Assembly (NCBI GenBank): GCA_963929915.1
Contig: CAWVJY010000007.1
Location: 1 to 36,991 of the forward strand
DNA length: 36,991 bases
DNA from: CAG-273 sp963929915
GTDB lineage: Bacteria > Bacillota > Clostridia > TANB77 > CAG-508
Direction: 5' to 3'
Position 1 is the first letter of the stretch; each line of letters begins with the position of its first letter. Shown here one piece after another: positions 26,775 through 34,245 of the stretch. A program made the translations under genes and the position numbers. The notes under the pieces were generated by a model, which worked only from the letters and a program-made list of their open reading frames with translations, did no database searches and had not been told where the DNA came from.

Positions 26775-26804
26775 GTTTCATTTATGAAACATTAGTAGTA
26801 TAAT
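26775..26804 (+). promoter_or_regulatory. mecA promoter with overlapping palindromic operator candidate
   Basis: TATAAT at 26799-26804 is preceded by the perfect palindrome GTTTCAT-TT-ATGAAAC (26775-26790), which covers the place where the -35 box should be. There is no good -35 hexamer, so the palindrome may bind a regulator. Confidence 0.5.
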
Positions 26805-26838
26805 AATAATAAATTGAAATGTATTTGGAGGCTTATGA

Positions 26839-27498
26839 ATGAAATTTGAAAAAATTAGTGAGAATAAAATTAGAATTACCTTAACTATCCAAGATTTAGC
26901 AGAAAAAGAAATAGATTTTCAGGTATTTATGTCTAATTCTATTGAATCACAAGATATTTTGCTTTCTATGTTGGAAGAAGCAAAAAAGGAAACAGGTTTT
27001 GATCCAGGAGATTATAATTTAAAAGTAGAAGCTCTAGCGTTGGCAGATACTAATTTTATTTTTACTATTACTAAAATAGTGCCAGAATTGGAGCAAAGAA
27101 AAGATGCAGAAAAAATAAAAGCTCCAAAAAGAAAATTTACGGTAAAGAGAAAAAGCTTTAATCCTACTAACACGGCGAATACCCAAATCGTTTATTCTTT
27201 TGCATGTTTTGAGGATTTTTGCCATTTTCTAGAATTTTTAGAAGAAAGTAACTTATTTTCTTCTACCAAGGAAATTGCAAAATCTATTTCACTTTATTGT
27301 TATAGAGAAAAATACTATTTATTAATGAATAAAGTAAACCCTGAAGCAGCTAAGAAAATGCAATTTTATACTAATATTACAGAATTTGCAAAGTATGTTA
27401 CAAATTCTAAAGTTTTTGCTAGTAAGTTAGTAGAATGTGGAAATTTAATTATGAAGGATAATGCCTTAGAAATTGGTTTCGAACATTTTGTGAAATGA
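26839..27498 (+). CDS. mecA: MecA-type ClpC adaptor protein
   Basis: A 219-residue protein with the two-domain MecA layout. The N-terminal substrate-binding domain is about residues 1-82 (MKFEKISENKIRITLTIQDL, then GFDPGDYNLKVEALALADTNFIFTI split by acidic turns). A basic linker spans about 88-112. The C-terminal ClpC-binding domain is about 115-215 (VYSFACFEDFCHFLEFL, then SLYCYREKYYLLMNK and the FAKYVTNSKVFASKLVECG helix). MecA delivers proteins such as ComK or sigma-related targets to ClpCP. GGAGG lies eight bases upstream of the ATG. It is divergent from the DUF4321-radC operon. Identification rests on family pattern and length. Confidence 0.85.
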   Translation: MKFEKISENKIRITLTIQDLAEKEIDFQVFMSNSIESQDILLSMLEEAKKETGFDPGDYNLKVEALALADTNFIFTITKIVPELEQRKDAEKIKAPKRKFTVKRKSFNPTNTANTQIVYSFACFEDFCHFLEFLEESNLFSSTKEIAKSISLYCYREKYYLLMNKVNPEAAKKMQFYTNITEFAKYVTNSKVFASKLVECGNLIMKDNALEIGFEHFVK

Positions 27499-27544
27499 AA
27501 ATTAAAAAAGAATTTAGCTTAATACATAACAAAATTTATTTTTA

Positions 27545-27689
27545 TAAAGTATTAGAATTGTCTTTTTCAATTTTTAAAACCTTTCCCCTTTTGGACATCT
27601 GTAACTTAAGCATAAATGCCTTGAACAGCTGTCACAATGGTCACCCACGCAAGGTCTTAAAAATTTCAAAAGACAATTCTAATGCTTTA
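27545..27689 (-). repeat. Structured repeat element, copy B
   Basis: On the minus strand this matches 3192-3332 over its whole length with scattered differences and one or two single-base indels. Its ends, ATTAGAATTGTCTTTT (27551-27566) and the reverse complement at 27668-27683, are a perfect 16-bp inverted repeat that extends with one wobble pair to 27545 and 27689. It occupies the gap between the convergent mecA and M23 peptidase genes and contains no shared ORF. Differences from copy A keep the pairing of inner stems (for example GCCTT/AAGGC against ACCTT/AAGGT) and keep a GNRA loop (GCGA against GTGA). Confidence 0.78.
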
Positions 27690-27722
27690 AAACTTTTTTA
27701 TCATATTTTTCTTTTTATTTTT

Positions 27723-28718
27723 TTAATATACATAATTTTGTGGATTTAAAATAGTTCCATTTTTTCTTACTTCTAAATGTAAGTGTGGACCTGTAGAATT
27801 TCCTGTAGAACCTACTTTTGCTATTACTTGCCCTTGTGATACTTTTTGTCCCTGTGTTGCAATAAGTTGGCTACAATGAGCATATAAAGTTTCTACTCCA
27901 TTTCCATGAGATATTTTTATCATGTATCCATAAGAGCCATTATAACCTGCAACAGTTACAGTTCCTGCTGCTGCTGCTTTTATTGGGGTACCAGTTGATG
28001 CTGCAATATCTAGTCCTCTATGAGCAGAACTACGGATACTTTCTCTACTTCCAAATCTAGACATAATAATTCCTGAAATTGGTCTTATTAGTGTAATACC
28101 AATATCTACTTTTGCACTAGATACACCAGATACTGTTCCAGATGAAGCATAGGTATATGTAACTTTTGGTTTTGGTGCTTCATACAATTTAGAAACACAT
28201 TTTTCTACAGAAGTAAATTCTTTTGTGGCAGTATCGTATTTTTCTACAATACCAATATCATCTTCGTTTTGACTATTTTTATCTTTTAATTTTTCTATAA
28301 CTTCTTCTGCTTCTTCAAAAGTAGCTACATATACTTTTTCTTCTTTATCGTCTGTAATTGCATAATATTTATAATATTGTGTTCCATTTTCTGTTACTTT
28401 GCTATAAATTTCATCATCATTAGTGGTAATGTCTTTTTTAAGCAAACATAATGTATATTCTGGTACAGAATCTATTTGTCTAAAAGCAATTCCTTCTTCT
28501 GTATTACCTTCCATGTATTGGTTAATTTTATTTTGTAACTCACTTTTATTTTCAGTATAGCCTATTAATTCACCATTTAAAGATACTGCATATGTTGGTT
28601 TATAAAAAAATGCAATTGCCCCTATGATAAGAAATACAGATACGATTGTTAGTACAATTATTTTAATAGATGTTCGAAAGAACATGGCAAATTTTTTTAA
28701 ACTACTAATGTTAAACAC
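27723..28718 (-). CDS. Membrane-anchored M23 (LytM-type) peptidoglycan endopeptidase
   Basis: A 331-residue protein with an N-terminal membrane helix (about residues 17-40), a mixed alpha/beta region (about 45-170) including an ATFEEAEEVIEKLKDK helix, a Ser/Thr linker and a C-terminal M23 domain. Zinc and catalytic motifs are complete: HRGLD at about 231, YAHC at about 279 and HLHLE at about 312. It probably cleaves stem-peptide cross-links outside the membrane. The start is uncertain. The GTG at 28718 overlaps its own AGGAG (28722-28718), which is too close. An ATT at 28709 lies eight bases from AGGAG, and the next ATG is at 28685 without a ribosome binding site. A sigma-A-type promoter lies just upstream. 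Confidence 0.88.
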   Translation of the reverse strand: MFNISSLKKFAMFFRTSIKIIVLTIVSVFLIIGAIAFFYKPTYAVSLNGELIGYTENKSELQNKINQYMEGNTEEGIAFRQIDSVPEYTLCLLKKDITTNDDEIYSKVTENGTQYYKYYAITDDKEEKVYVATFEEAEEVIEKLKDKNSQNEDDIGIVEKYDTATKEFTSVEKCVSKLYEAPKPKVTYTYASSGTVSGVSSAKVDIGITLIRPISGIIMSRFGSRESIRSSAHRGLDIAASTGTPIKAAAAGTVTVAGYNGSYGYMIKISHGNGVETLYAHCSQLIATQGQKVSQGQVIAKVGSTGNSTGPHLHLEVRKNGTILNPQNYVY

Positions 28719-28745
28719 TCCTATCTCTTTTTTTATTTCTTATCT

Positions 28746-28774
28746 ATTTTATCTTAAATTTATTTTTTTGACAA
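28746..28774 (-). promoter_or_regulatory. Promoter of the M23 peptidase gene
   Basis: On the minus strand TTGTCA (28774-28769) and TAAAAT (28751-28746) are 17 bases apart, about 30 bases upstream of the gene. The rest of the 359-base gap (28719-29077) is T-rich and holds only this promoter and the terminator at 28966-29003. Confidence 0.65.
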
Positions 28775-28965
28775 GATATTTTTATATTTATTTTCTTCGT
28801 TTTTTCTTATTTCCGTAAGTAAATCTCTTTTTTTCTCACTTTTTTGCTTATTTTTATCTTTTTCTTTTTTATTTTTCATAGTTGCATAGTTGCTTTTTCT
28901 ATTCACTTTATTTATAAAGTATTTATGGTTCCTTTCTTTTTTATTCTTTCATTTTTCTTATTCAT

Positions 28966-29003
28966 CAATAAAAAAATACCCTTACTATAATTTGTAAGGA
29001 TAT
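28966..29003 (-). terminator. Rho-independent terminator after the coat-protein genes
   Basis: The stem GTAAGGATAT with ATACCCTTAC (28976-28985 and 28994-29003, one mismatch, eight-base loop) is followed on the minus strand by a T-rich run (28976-28966). It lies 75 bases after the stop codon of the 81-residue CotF-like gene. Confidence 0.8.
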
Positions 29004-29077
29004 TTATTTTTCTATTTATAAAATTTATTCAATTTGTAGTAAAAACTTATAATACACTTAGCATGTACTAAATACTT

Positions 29078-29323
29078 TTATTGTTCTAGTTGTGTTTTAA
29101 CTGTTTGAATTTCAGTAACAGTTGCTTTTTGTGCAGGTTGATAGTATCCTTTGGTTTGTGCTACTTTGAACAATTCATATTGAAAACTTTCATCATTGTT
29201 TCTAATTTGTTGCAAGGTTTGTCTTAATTGCATATTTTCTGCTTCTGTAATAGCTGTTTGGTAAGCTGTTAAATCTGATTTCACTCCTGCTAAAATATCA
29301 TTTACCATTGTTTTTTCATCCAT
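29078..29323 (-). CDS. CotF-like spore coat protein (81 aa)
   Basis: A small helical protein starting MDEKTMVNDILAGVKSDLTA with the pattern of the C-terminal CotF/ferritin-like half-bundle (YQTAITEAENMQLRQTLQQI, then FQYELFKVAQTKGYYQPAQ). The closing KGYYQPA block is typical of clostridial CotF-family proteins. It is probably a spore coat component. It follows a second small protein of the same kind at 72 bases. The start has AGGAGG. Confidence 0.8.
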   Translation of the reverse strand: MDEKTMVNDILAGVKSDLTAYQTAITEAENMQLRQTLQQIRNNDESFQYELFKVAQTKGYYQPAQKATVTEIQTVKTQLEQ

Positions 29324-29395
29324 GTTTTTATTTCCTCCTTATTTGTTTTACAATATCGTCATTACACAATTTTTATTATCTTTTTGATTATTAAA

Positions 29396-29584
29396 TTAAT
29401 TATTTAAAAATGATAATAATTTTTGTTTTGTATTTAAAGCATCTTGTGCAGATTTTGCAAACATTTGCTTAATTTGTGGATCAACTGCTTGTGATGAAAA
29501 AGTATTTAATTTTTGATAAGCAGTCTCATGAGCTCCTATTAAATGTCTTAAATGTTGTAATTCTAGTTGATTTAAATTTGGCAT
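29396..29584 (-). CDS. CotF-like small spore coat protein (62 aa)
   Basis: The start is the ATG at 29584 (MPNLNQLELQHLRHLIGAHE), with AAGGAAGG seven bases upstream; an upstream TTG in the same frame would precede that site. The protein is a two-helix bundle with HLRHLIGAHETAYQKLNTFS and DPQIKQMFAKSAQDALNTKQ, the pattern seen in small clostridial CotF-like or ferritin-like coat proteins. It heads a two-gene operon with the 81-residue protein and possibly forms the other half of a four-helix bundle with it. Confidence 0.8.
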   Translation of the reverse strand: MPNLNQLELQHLRHLIGAHETAYQKLNTFSSQAVDPQIKQMFAKSAQDALNTKQKLLSFLNN

Positions 29585-29617
29585 AATTATCCTTCCTTTC
29601 TTAATCAATAATCTATT

Positions 29618-29626
29618 TATATTATG
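29618..29626 (-). promoter_or_regulatory. Possible mother-cell sigma (E/K) -10 element of the coat operon
   Basis: CATAATATA on the minus strand fits the CATAnnnTA pattern of sporulation sigma factors and lies about 35 bases upstream of the start of the first coat gene. The matching -35 element is not clear, so this is tentative. The remaining part of the 302-base gap (29627-29800) shows no gene. Confidence 0.35.
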
Positions 29627-29800
29627 GAGCTTTTTGCTTATTTTTATACAATTTTTTTAATTAAAACAATAAAATATAAAAAGTATTACAATTCTTTAAG
29701 TAATATTTATTCAATATATTTTTCTATTTTCACTATTATTACAAATCTGTTATCTTTGCTTTTCTCCATCTTTATATCAACTCCTATTAAAAAATATATA

Positions 29801-29836
29801 AAAAAAGAAGGAGAACTCTGAAATTTCAAAGTTCTC
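29801..29836 (-). terminator. Terminator after the lectin-fold gene
   Basis: The stem GAGAACT (29811-29817) pairs with AGTTCTC (29830-29836) around a loop that itself contains GAAATTTC. On the minus strand it is followed by CTTC and six Ts. It lies about 50 bases beyond the stop of the gene at 29887. Confidence 0.7.
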
Positions 29837-29886
29837 TCCCTCTGTCTGTGCTTGGATACATTTAAAGAATTTTACAGTGGTCAGTG

Positions 29887-30792
29887 CTACTTAATATAAA
29901 GCGTGGCACGAAAACCAGTGCCTTCATAGCCGTTAAGAGGATTGTCGCAACGGCGACAGGCGACAGGAAGCTCGTCTCCAAAATCGCCGCAAACGCCACC
30001 GCGGAGAACACGAAACGAACTTTCATTCTGTTCTTGTGTCCATTCACCCACATTACCTGCAAAGTCGTAGATGTTATTAGCACACCATTCTTCTCTGCTT
30101 CCTGTTTTAACTACTTTTCTCGGAGAATTCACTGTATTCCAATGATTGCCCCATTCAGTAGAGTCCTCTGCAATTTCAGTAAGAGTTTTAACTCCCGTTT
30201 TGATGAACCATTCCAATACCGAATCATATTCTGCACCAAAAGTCAGATGACTTTTAACTGTTTCATTGTCTTCGATAGTGGATGCAATCTTCTTGGCATC
30301 ATCAAAATTAATGTTTACCCACGGCATAACTCCTTTTACCGACTGCGGTTTTCCTGCTGAACTCTTGGAAATGTTATAACGAGAAATATAAAATCCCCCA
30401 TATTTTTTGACACTTTCAAGTTGTTCAAGCAGTTCACCACTTAAAGCTTCATTGAATTCATCATCTGAAAATTCATCGCTCATGTAATTTCGTCTGCCGA
30501 ATTTTTCCGAAAAATGTTCTCCATCAAGTGTTCCATTAGAGTCGAGACTTTCAATAGGAATCCATACAAACTGGCTTCCATCAAAACATTTTTCAATTAC
30601 AAATCCATTGTTCCATTCTCCACAGACATGCTTATATCCTTCTGGAATTGGAGGATTTGCATAGTTTGTAGAGTAGACATTGGCTGTGTCAATGTTCAGA
30701 GCTCTAATAACTAACTCTCCACTTGTTCCCTCTGAGACTTCAAAGGTTATACCCTTTTCTGCCTCAAGCACAAATTTTTCATACCGTTTCAT
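29887..30792 (-). CDS. Formylglycine-generating-enzyme/C-type-lectin-fold protein, candidate DGR target
   Basis: A 301-residue protein. An N-terminal beta domain (about 1-65) is followed by the FGE-sulfatase-type fold: FVWIPIESLD, YGGFYISRYNIS, VMPWVNINFDDAKKIAS, LTFGAEYDSVLEWF, and the C-terminal signature AGNVGEWTQEQ, RVLRGG and GFRA. The catalytic cysteines of true formylglycine-generating enzymes are not evident in their context, so a binding role is more likely. Between RVLRGG and GFR lie 26 residues with no conserved sequence, the length usual for the variable region of diversity-generating retroelement targets. Its codons are far richer in G and C than the rest. There is no signal peptide. 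The start follows AGGAGGT. The gene has its own promoter and terminator, and base use unlike its neighbours suggests acquisition by transfer. No reverse transcriptase is in the window. Confidence 0.8.
   Translation of the reverse strand: MKRYEKFVLEAEKGITFEVSEGTSGELVIRALNIDTANVYSTNYANPPIPEGYKHVCGEWNNGFVIEKCFDGSQFVWIPIESLDSNGTLDGEHFSEKFGRRNYMSDEFSDDEFNEALSGELLEQLESVKKYGGFYISRYNISKSSAGKPQSVKGVMPWVNINFDDAKKIASTIEDNETVKSHLTFGAEYDSVLEWFIKTGVKTLTEIAEDSTEWGNHWNTVNSPRKVVKTGSREEWCANNIYDFAGNVGEWTQEQNESSFRVLRGGVCGDFGDELPVACRRCDNPLNGYEGTGFRATLYIK
29917..29994 (-). other. Candidate DGR variable region within the lectin-fold gene
   Basis: These 26 codons lie between the conserved RVLRGG and GFR blocks. 23 of 26 end in C or T and 11 end in C, which fits codons derived by adenine mutation from AAC/AAT-rich template codons. 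Neighbouring genes mostly use A- or T-ending codons. The template repeat is not in the window. Confidence 0.5.
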
Positions 30793-30855
30793 AGTTTATA
30801 CCTCCTTAAGTGATAATTTTATAACGGTTTCAACATGGCTATTGCCCTTGTGTTA

Positions 30856-30885
30856 ATAATACCACATTTTCTTGCATTTTGCAAG
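30856..30885 (-). promoter_or_regulatory. Promoter of the lectin-fold gene with palindrome over the -35 box
   Basis: On the minus strand TTGCAA (30884-30879) and TATTAT (30861-30856) are 17 bases apart. The palindrome CTTGCA-AAA-TGCAAG (30885-30871) covers the -35 box and could be an operator. Confidence 0.65.
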
Positions 30886-30939
30886 CATAGTTCTTTGTTT
30901 AAATGTAAATTCATGTTTTATATCATTCTTTTTATTTGG

Positions 30940-30964
30940 TTGAAAAAGACAATTGTAATACTTT
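30940..30964. repeat. Solo terminus of the repeat element
   Basis: TTGAAAAAGACAATTGTAAT and the next five bases match the 3' end of copy B (read on its minus strand) at 24 of 25 positions. No other part of the element is present, so this is a relic or an abortive copy. It lies between the lectin-fold gene and the helicase pseudogene. Confidence 0.55.
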
Positions 30965-30994
30965 GAATTATATTGCAAGATGAATTCCCAATGT

Positions 30995-33333
30995 TTATAA
31001 AATTTCTAACACTATAAATCTTGCCATTAATCTTTTATGTCCAGATTTGTCAAACTGAATATCTAATTTATAGTCATCTCCTTCTGGTTCTATTTTTTGA
31101 ATCGTTCCTTCACCACAAATTTTTTGTGATATACTCTTTGTCCTTCTTTATATTTGCTAATATCAAACTCTGTTTGGTTTTGTTTTTGATTTAAAGAATT
31201 TAAGAAGCTTTCTGCTGTTCTAAATTGGTAAGTAGTTTGCGTTTTTTGTTTTATATTTACTGGTTCTTTTGCTGTATTGATGGAATAAGTAGTTACTTTA
31301 CCTGCAGTTTGATAATTTTGTCCAAATGGGTTTGATTTTTTACTAAAGGAATTGCCATATTCCCATTGATATCCCATGTCATTAAATTTTTCTTCTTCAT
31401 CATTATTAACAATTCCGTCTAATAAATTATCTGGAATTTCTTTTACAAAACGGGAAATAGCATTATAACTGGTAGAACCAAAAATAGTTCTATGTTTGCT
31501 ACAAGTTAAATATAAAAATTGTTTTGCTCTTGTAATACCTACATAAAATAAACGTCTTTCTTCTTCTAATTCTCTTGGTTCTCCCATGGATTGGCTAACC
31601 AGGGAAAATACCTTCTTCCATTCCCACTAAGAAAACAACTGGAAACTCTAGCCCTTTTGCACTATGTAAGGTCATTAGTGTAACACTATTTTCGCTATCT
31701 TCCATACCATCAATATCACTTGTTAAAGTAATACTTTCTAGAAATTCTGCTAAAGTATTATCTGCAGATTCTTCTTCAAATTCTATGGCGACAGTTAAAA
31801 ATTCTTCTAAGTTTTGTAGTCTTGTTTCTGCTTCTACTGTATTTTCTAATTCTAATGCTCTTGTATAGCCTGATTTTTTTAATACTTGTTTAATTAATTC
31901 AGAAATACTAAGCTCTTCTCTTTTAACTCTTAGTTCTTCTATAAGTTCAATAAATTCTTGTGCATTTGCTTTAATTCTGTTAAATCCAAATTCTTCTGCG
32001 TGTTTAATAATTTCATACATGGAAACCCCCTTTTTCGTCAGATACTTGCTGAATATGATCTAAACTGGTTTTTCCTATGCCACGTTTTGGTTCATTAATA
32101 ATTCTTTTTAGCGATAAATTATCAGATGGATTATGAATTAACCTTAAATAAGCAATAACATCCTTAATTTCTTTTCTTTCGTAAAATTTTACACCACCTA
32201 CTACTTTATAGGGAATGTTTTCTCTTCTTAAAATATCTTCTATTGCTCTAGACTGTGCATTCATACGATACAATATAACAAAATCAGATGGTTTTAAATA
32301 TTCTTCTGTTTTTAGGTGATTAATTTGCTGTACAATATAATTTGCTTCATCATATTCATCCTCTGCTTGATATAAGCAAGGAAGACTTCCTTCTTCGTTT
32401 TCAGTCCATAATTTCTTTTCATATTTATTTTCATTATGCTTAATAACAGCATTTGCTGCTTTTAAAATATTACCTGTACAACGATAATTTTGTTCTAGCT
32501 TAATAATTTTTAGTACCTGGAAAATCTTTTTCAAAATTTAAAATGTTAGTAATATCTGCTCCTCTAAAACTATAAATGCCTTGGTCATTATCCCCTACTA
32601 CGGTAATATTTCCATAGCGAGATGCCAAAATGGAAACTAACATAAATTGTGCTTTATTGGTATCTTGATATTCATCTACTAATACATATTTAAATTTTTC
32701 TGTGTAATATTGCAATACATCTGGATTTTCGGATAAAATTTGAATGGTATCATTAATAATGTCATCAAAATCAATGGCATTATTTTCTTTTAGCCTTTTT
32801 TGATATAATTCATAAACTTGTCCTATTTTTTCCCTTCTATAATCTCCTGCATATTTTACAACATATTCTTTTGGTGTTAACATTTCATTTTTAGCATTAC
32901 TAATTTCGGATAAAACACTTCTATCCGTAAACATTTTATCATCTATTTTTAATGTTTTTAGGCATTCTTTTACTACTGTTTTTTGGTCTGAAGTATCAAA
33001 AATTAAAAAAGATGTATCAAAACCAATTCTATCTATATATTTCCTTAAAATGCGCACACAAATAGAATGGAATGTTCCCATCCAAATTTCCTGTGCCACA
33101 TCTCCTACAATTTTTTCTACTCTTTCTTTCATTTCGTTTGCCGCTTTATTGGTAAAAGTAATGGCTAATATATTCCATGGTTTTACCTTTTTTTCTGAAA
33201 TTAAATAAGCAATTTTATGTGTTAGGACCTTTGTTTTTCCTGAACCTGCTCCTGCAATTACCAAACATGGTCCTTCCACTGCTAAAACTGCTTCTTTTTG
33301 TTTATTATTTAAACCTTGTATTAAATCTTGCAT
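30995..33333 (-). pseudogene. pcrA: UvrD/PcrA-type superfamily 1 DNA helicase, full length but with four frameshifts
   Basis: The order of helicase motifs is complete: AGAGSGKT (Walker A, residues 27-34), a TFTNKAANEMKERV block, VDEYQDTNKAQ at about 224, QGIYSFRGADI, LEQNYRCTGNIL, NEPKRGIGKTSL, LHSAKGLEFPVVFLVGMEEG, EEERRLFYVGITRA and the C-terminal HKKF..GT tail. Reading frame is lost four times: a run of five Ts at 32507-32511 (plus strand) where four are expected, five Cs at 32026-32030 where four are expected, an extra A at 31597-31598, and an extra two bases in CACCAC at 31111-31116. Removing these restores one frame of about 775 codons ending at 30995. Nothing else is missing, so either the breaks are very recent or they are sequence errors. 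PcrA is normally essential, so another copy would be expected if this is real. Confidence 0.85.
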
Positions 33334-33448
33334 TTGTTTCTCTCTTTCTTTTTATGTTATTGTATTTTTTACTTTTATTATTATATAAAATTAAGGTTAA
33401 AAATGTCAATAGTTTTTTAGAACATTTGTTTTAATTTAGTGTCGCTAA

Positions 33449-33481
33449 ATAATGGTTCATTTTACCTATTCGAACCATTAT
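33449..33481 (-). terminator. Stem-loop after the phosphatase gene
   Basis: ATAATGGTTC (33449-33458) and GAACCATTAT (33472-33481) form a perfect 10-bp stem with a 13-base loop, nine bases beyond the phosphatase stop codon on the minus strand. The following run is only weakly T-rich. Confidence 0.55.
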
Positions 33482-33489
33482 CTAATAGT

Positions 33490-33954
33490 TTATTTAGCTA
33501 TCTTTTCTATTATTGTTTCTAAACATTGTTGTATTTCTTTTGCACAATTTTCATAAACCTTTTTATCATATCCCCATGGATCTGAAATGTCGAAATTCAT
33601 TCCTTCAAAAGTAAGCCCTGCATATTCTTTCATGGTAAAAACTTTATCTTTTAATTCTGGATAAAATTGCACTACTGCCATTTTATGAGATAATGTAGCA
33701 CATAAAATAAGATTCATTTTTTCTATTTGCGATTCTTTTATATTCGTTGCTCTATGAGAGCTTAAATCAATTCCATAGTTTTCTTGCATAACATCTATTG
33801 CAGTTTGTGTTGGAATATCTCCTGTATCTGCATAAATTCCGGAAGAACATACTTCTATATTTTCTATATTTCTATCTTTTAACATTTTTTTGAGCATGGC
33901 TTCTGCCATAGCACTTCTACAAATATTTCCTGTACAAATAAACATAATTTTCAT
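33490..33954 (-). CDS. Low-molecular-weight protein-tyrosine (or arginine) phosphatase
   Basis: A 154-residue protein. The P-loop CTGNICRS spans residues 7-14 (nucleophile C7, R13) and the general acid lies in DISDPWG at about 125. This is the LMW-PTP fold shared with YwlE/Wzb-type enzymes. The residue after the second Ile-Cys is typical of the YwlE arginine-phosphatase group in Bacillota, but tyrosine specificity cannot be excluded. It has its own consensus promoter and a hairpin after its end. The ATG follows AGGAGAGG by about nine bases. Confidence 0.9.
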   Translation of the reverse strand: MKIMFICTGNICRSAMAEAMLKKMLKDRNIENIEVCSSGIYADTGDIPTQTAIDVMQENYGIDLSSHRATNIKESQIEKMNLILCATLSHKMAVVQFYPELKDKVFTMKEYAGLTFEGMNFDISDPWGYDKKVYENCAKEIQQCLETIIEKIAK

Positions 33955-34050
33955 TTGTTTTTTCCTCTCCTGCTAAAATATTTACATCTACATTCTCATT
34001 AAATATATCTTTCTTTTTTTCTTTTAGCATAGTTATTATCTCTCAGAAAA

Positions 34051-34079
34051 AGTATACATTTTTTTGGATTTTTATGCAA
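34051..34079 (-). promoter_or_regulatory. Promoter of the phosphatase gene
   Basis: On the minus strand TTGCAT (34079-34074) and TATACT (34056-34051) are 17 bases apart, giving a leader of about 90 bases before the start codon. Confidence 0.65.
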
Positions 34080-34130
34080 GTTTTTACTACTATTTTTAGA
34101 AAATAGTATTTTTTTTATAAAATTATAACA

Positions 34131-34161
34131 AATATGTAGGCAATCATAATGCCTACATATT
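34131..34161 (-). terminator. Stem-loop after the 175-residue gene
   Basis: AATATGTAGGCA (34131-34142) and TGCCTACATATT (34150-34161) form a perfect 12-bp stem with a seven-base loop, 85 bases after the stop of the 175-residue gene. T-rich sequence follows on the minus strand, and four Ts also follow on the plus strand. Confidence 0.65.
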
Positions 34162-34245
34162 TTTATCCCTACAATTTCAATTATCCAAATTAGCATTCTA
34201 ACATTTTTTTATTCCTTTTTGTTATACACAAGACTAAAATCGCTT

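Noticed and set aside
33920..34030. Small frame (MLKEKKKDIFNENVDVNIL...) in the leader of the phosphatase gene
   Set aside because: It overlaps the phosphatase start, has only a weak GAGAG ahead of it and a composition typical of A-rich leaders; a leader peptide cannot be excluded but is not supported.
34088..34110. Plus-strand hairpin ACTATTTT-TAG-AAAATAGT followed by eight Ts
   Set aside because: It looks like a terminator, but no plus-strand gene lies upstream of it, and on the minus strand it lies just upstream of the phosphatase promoter. Probably chance in A/T-rich sequence.
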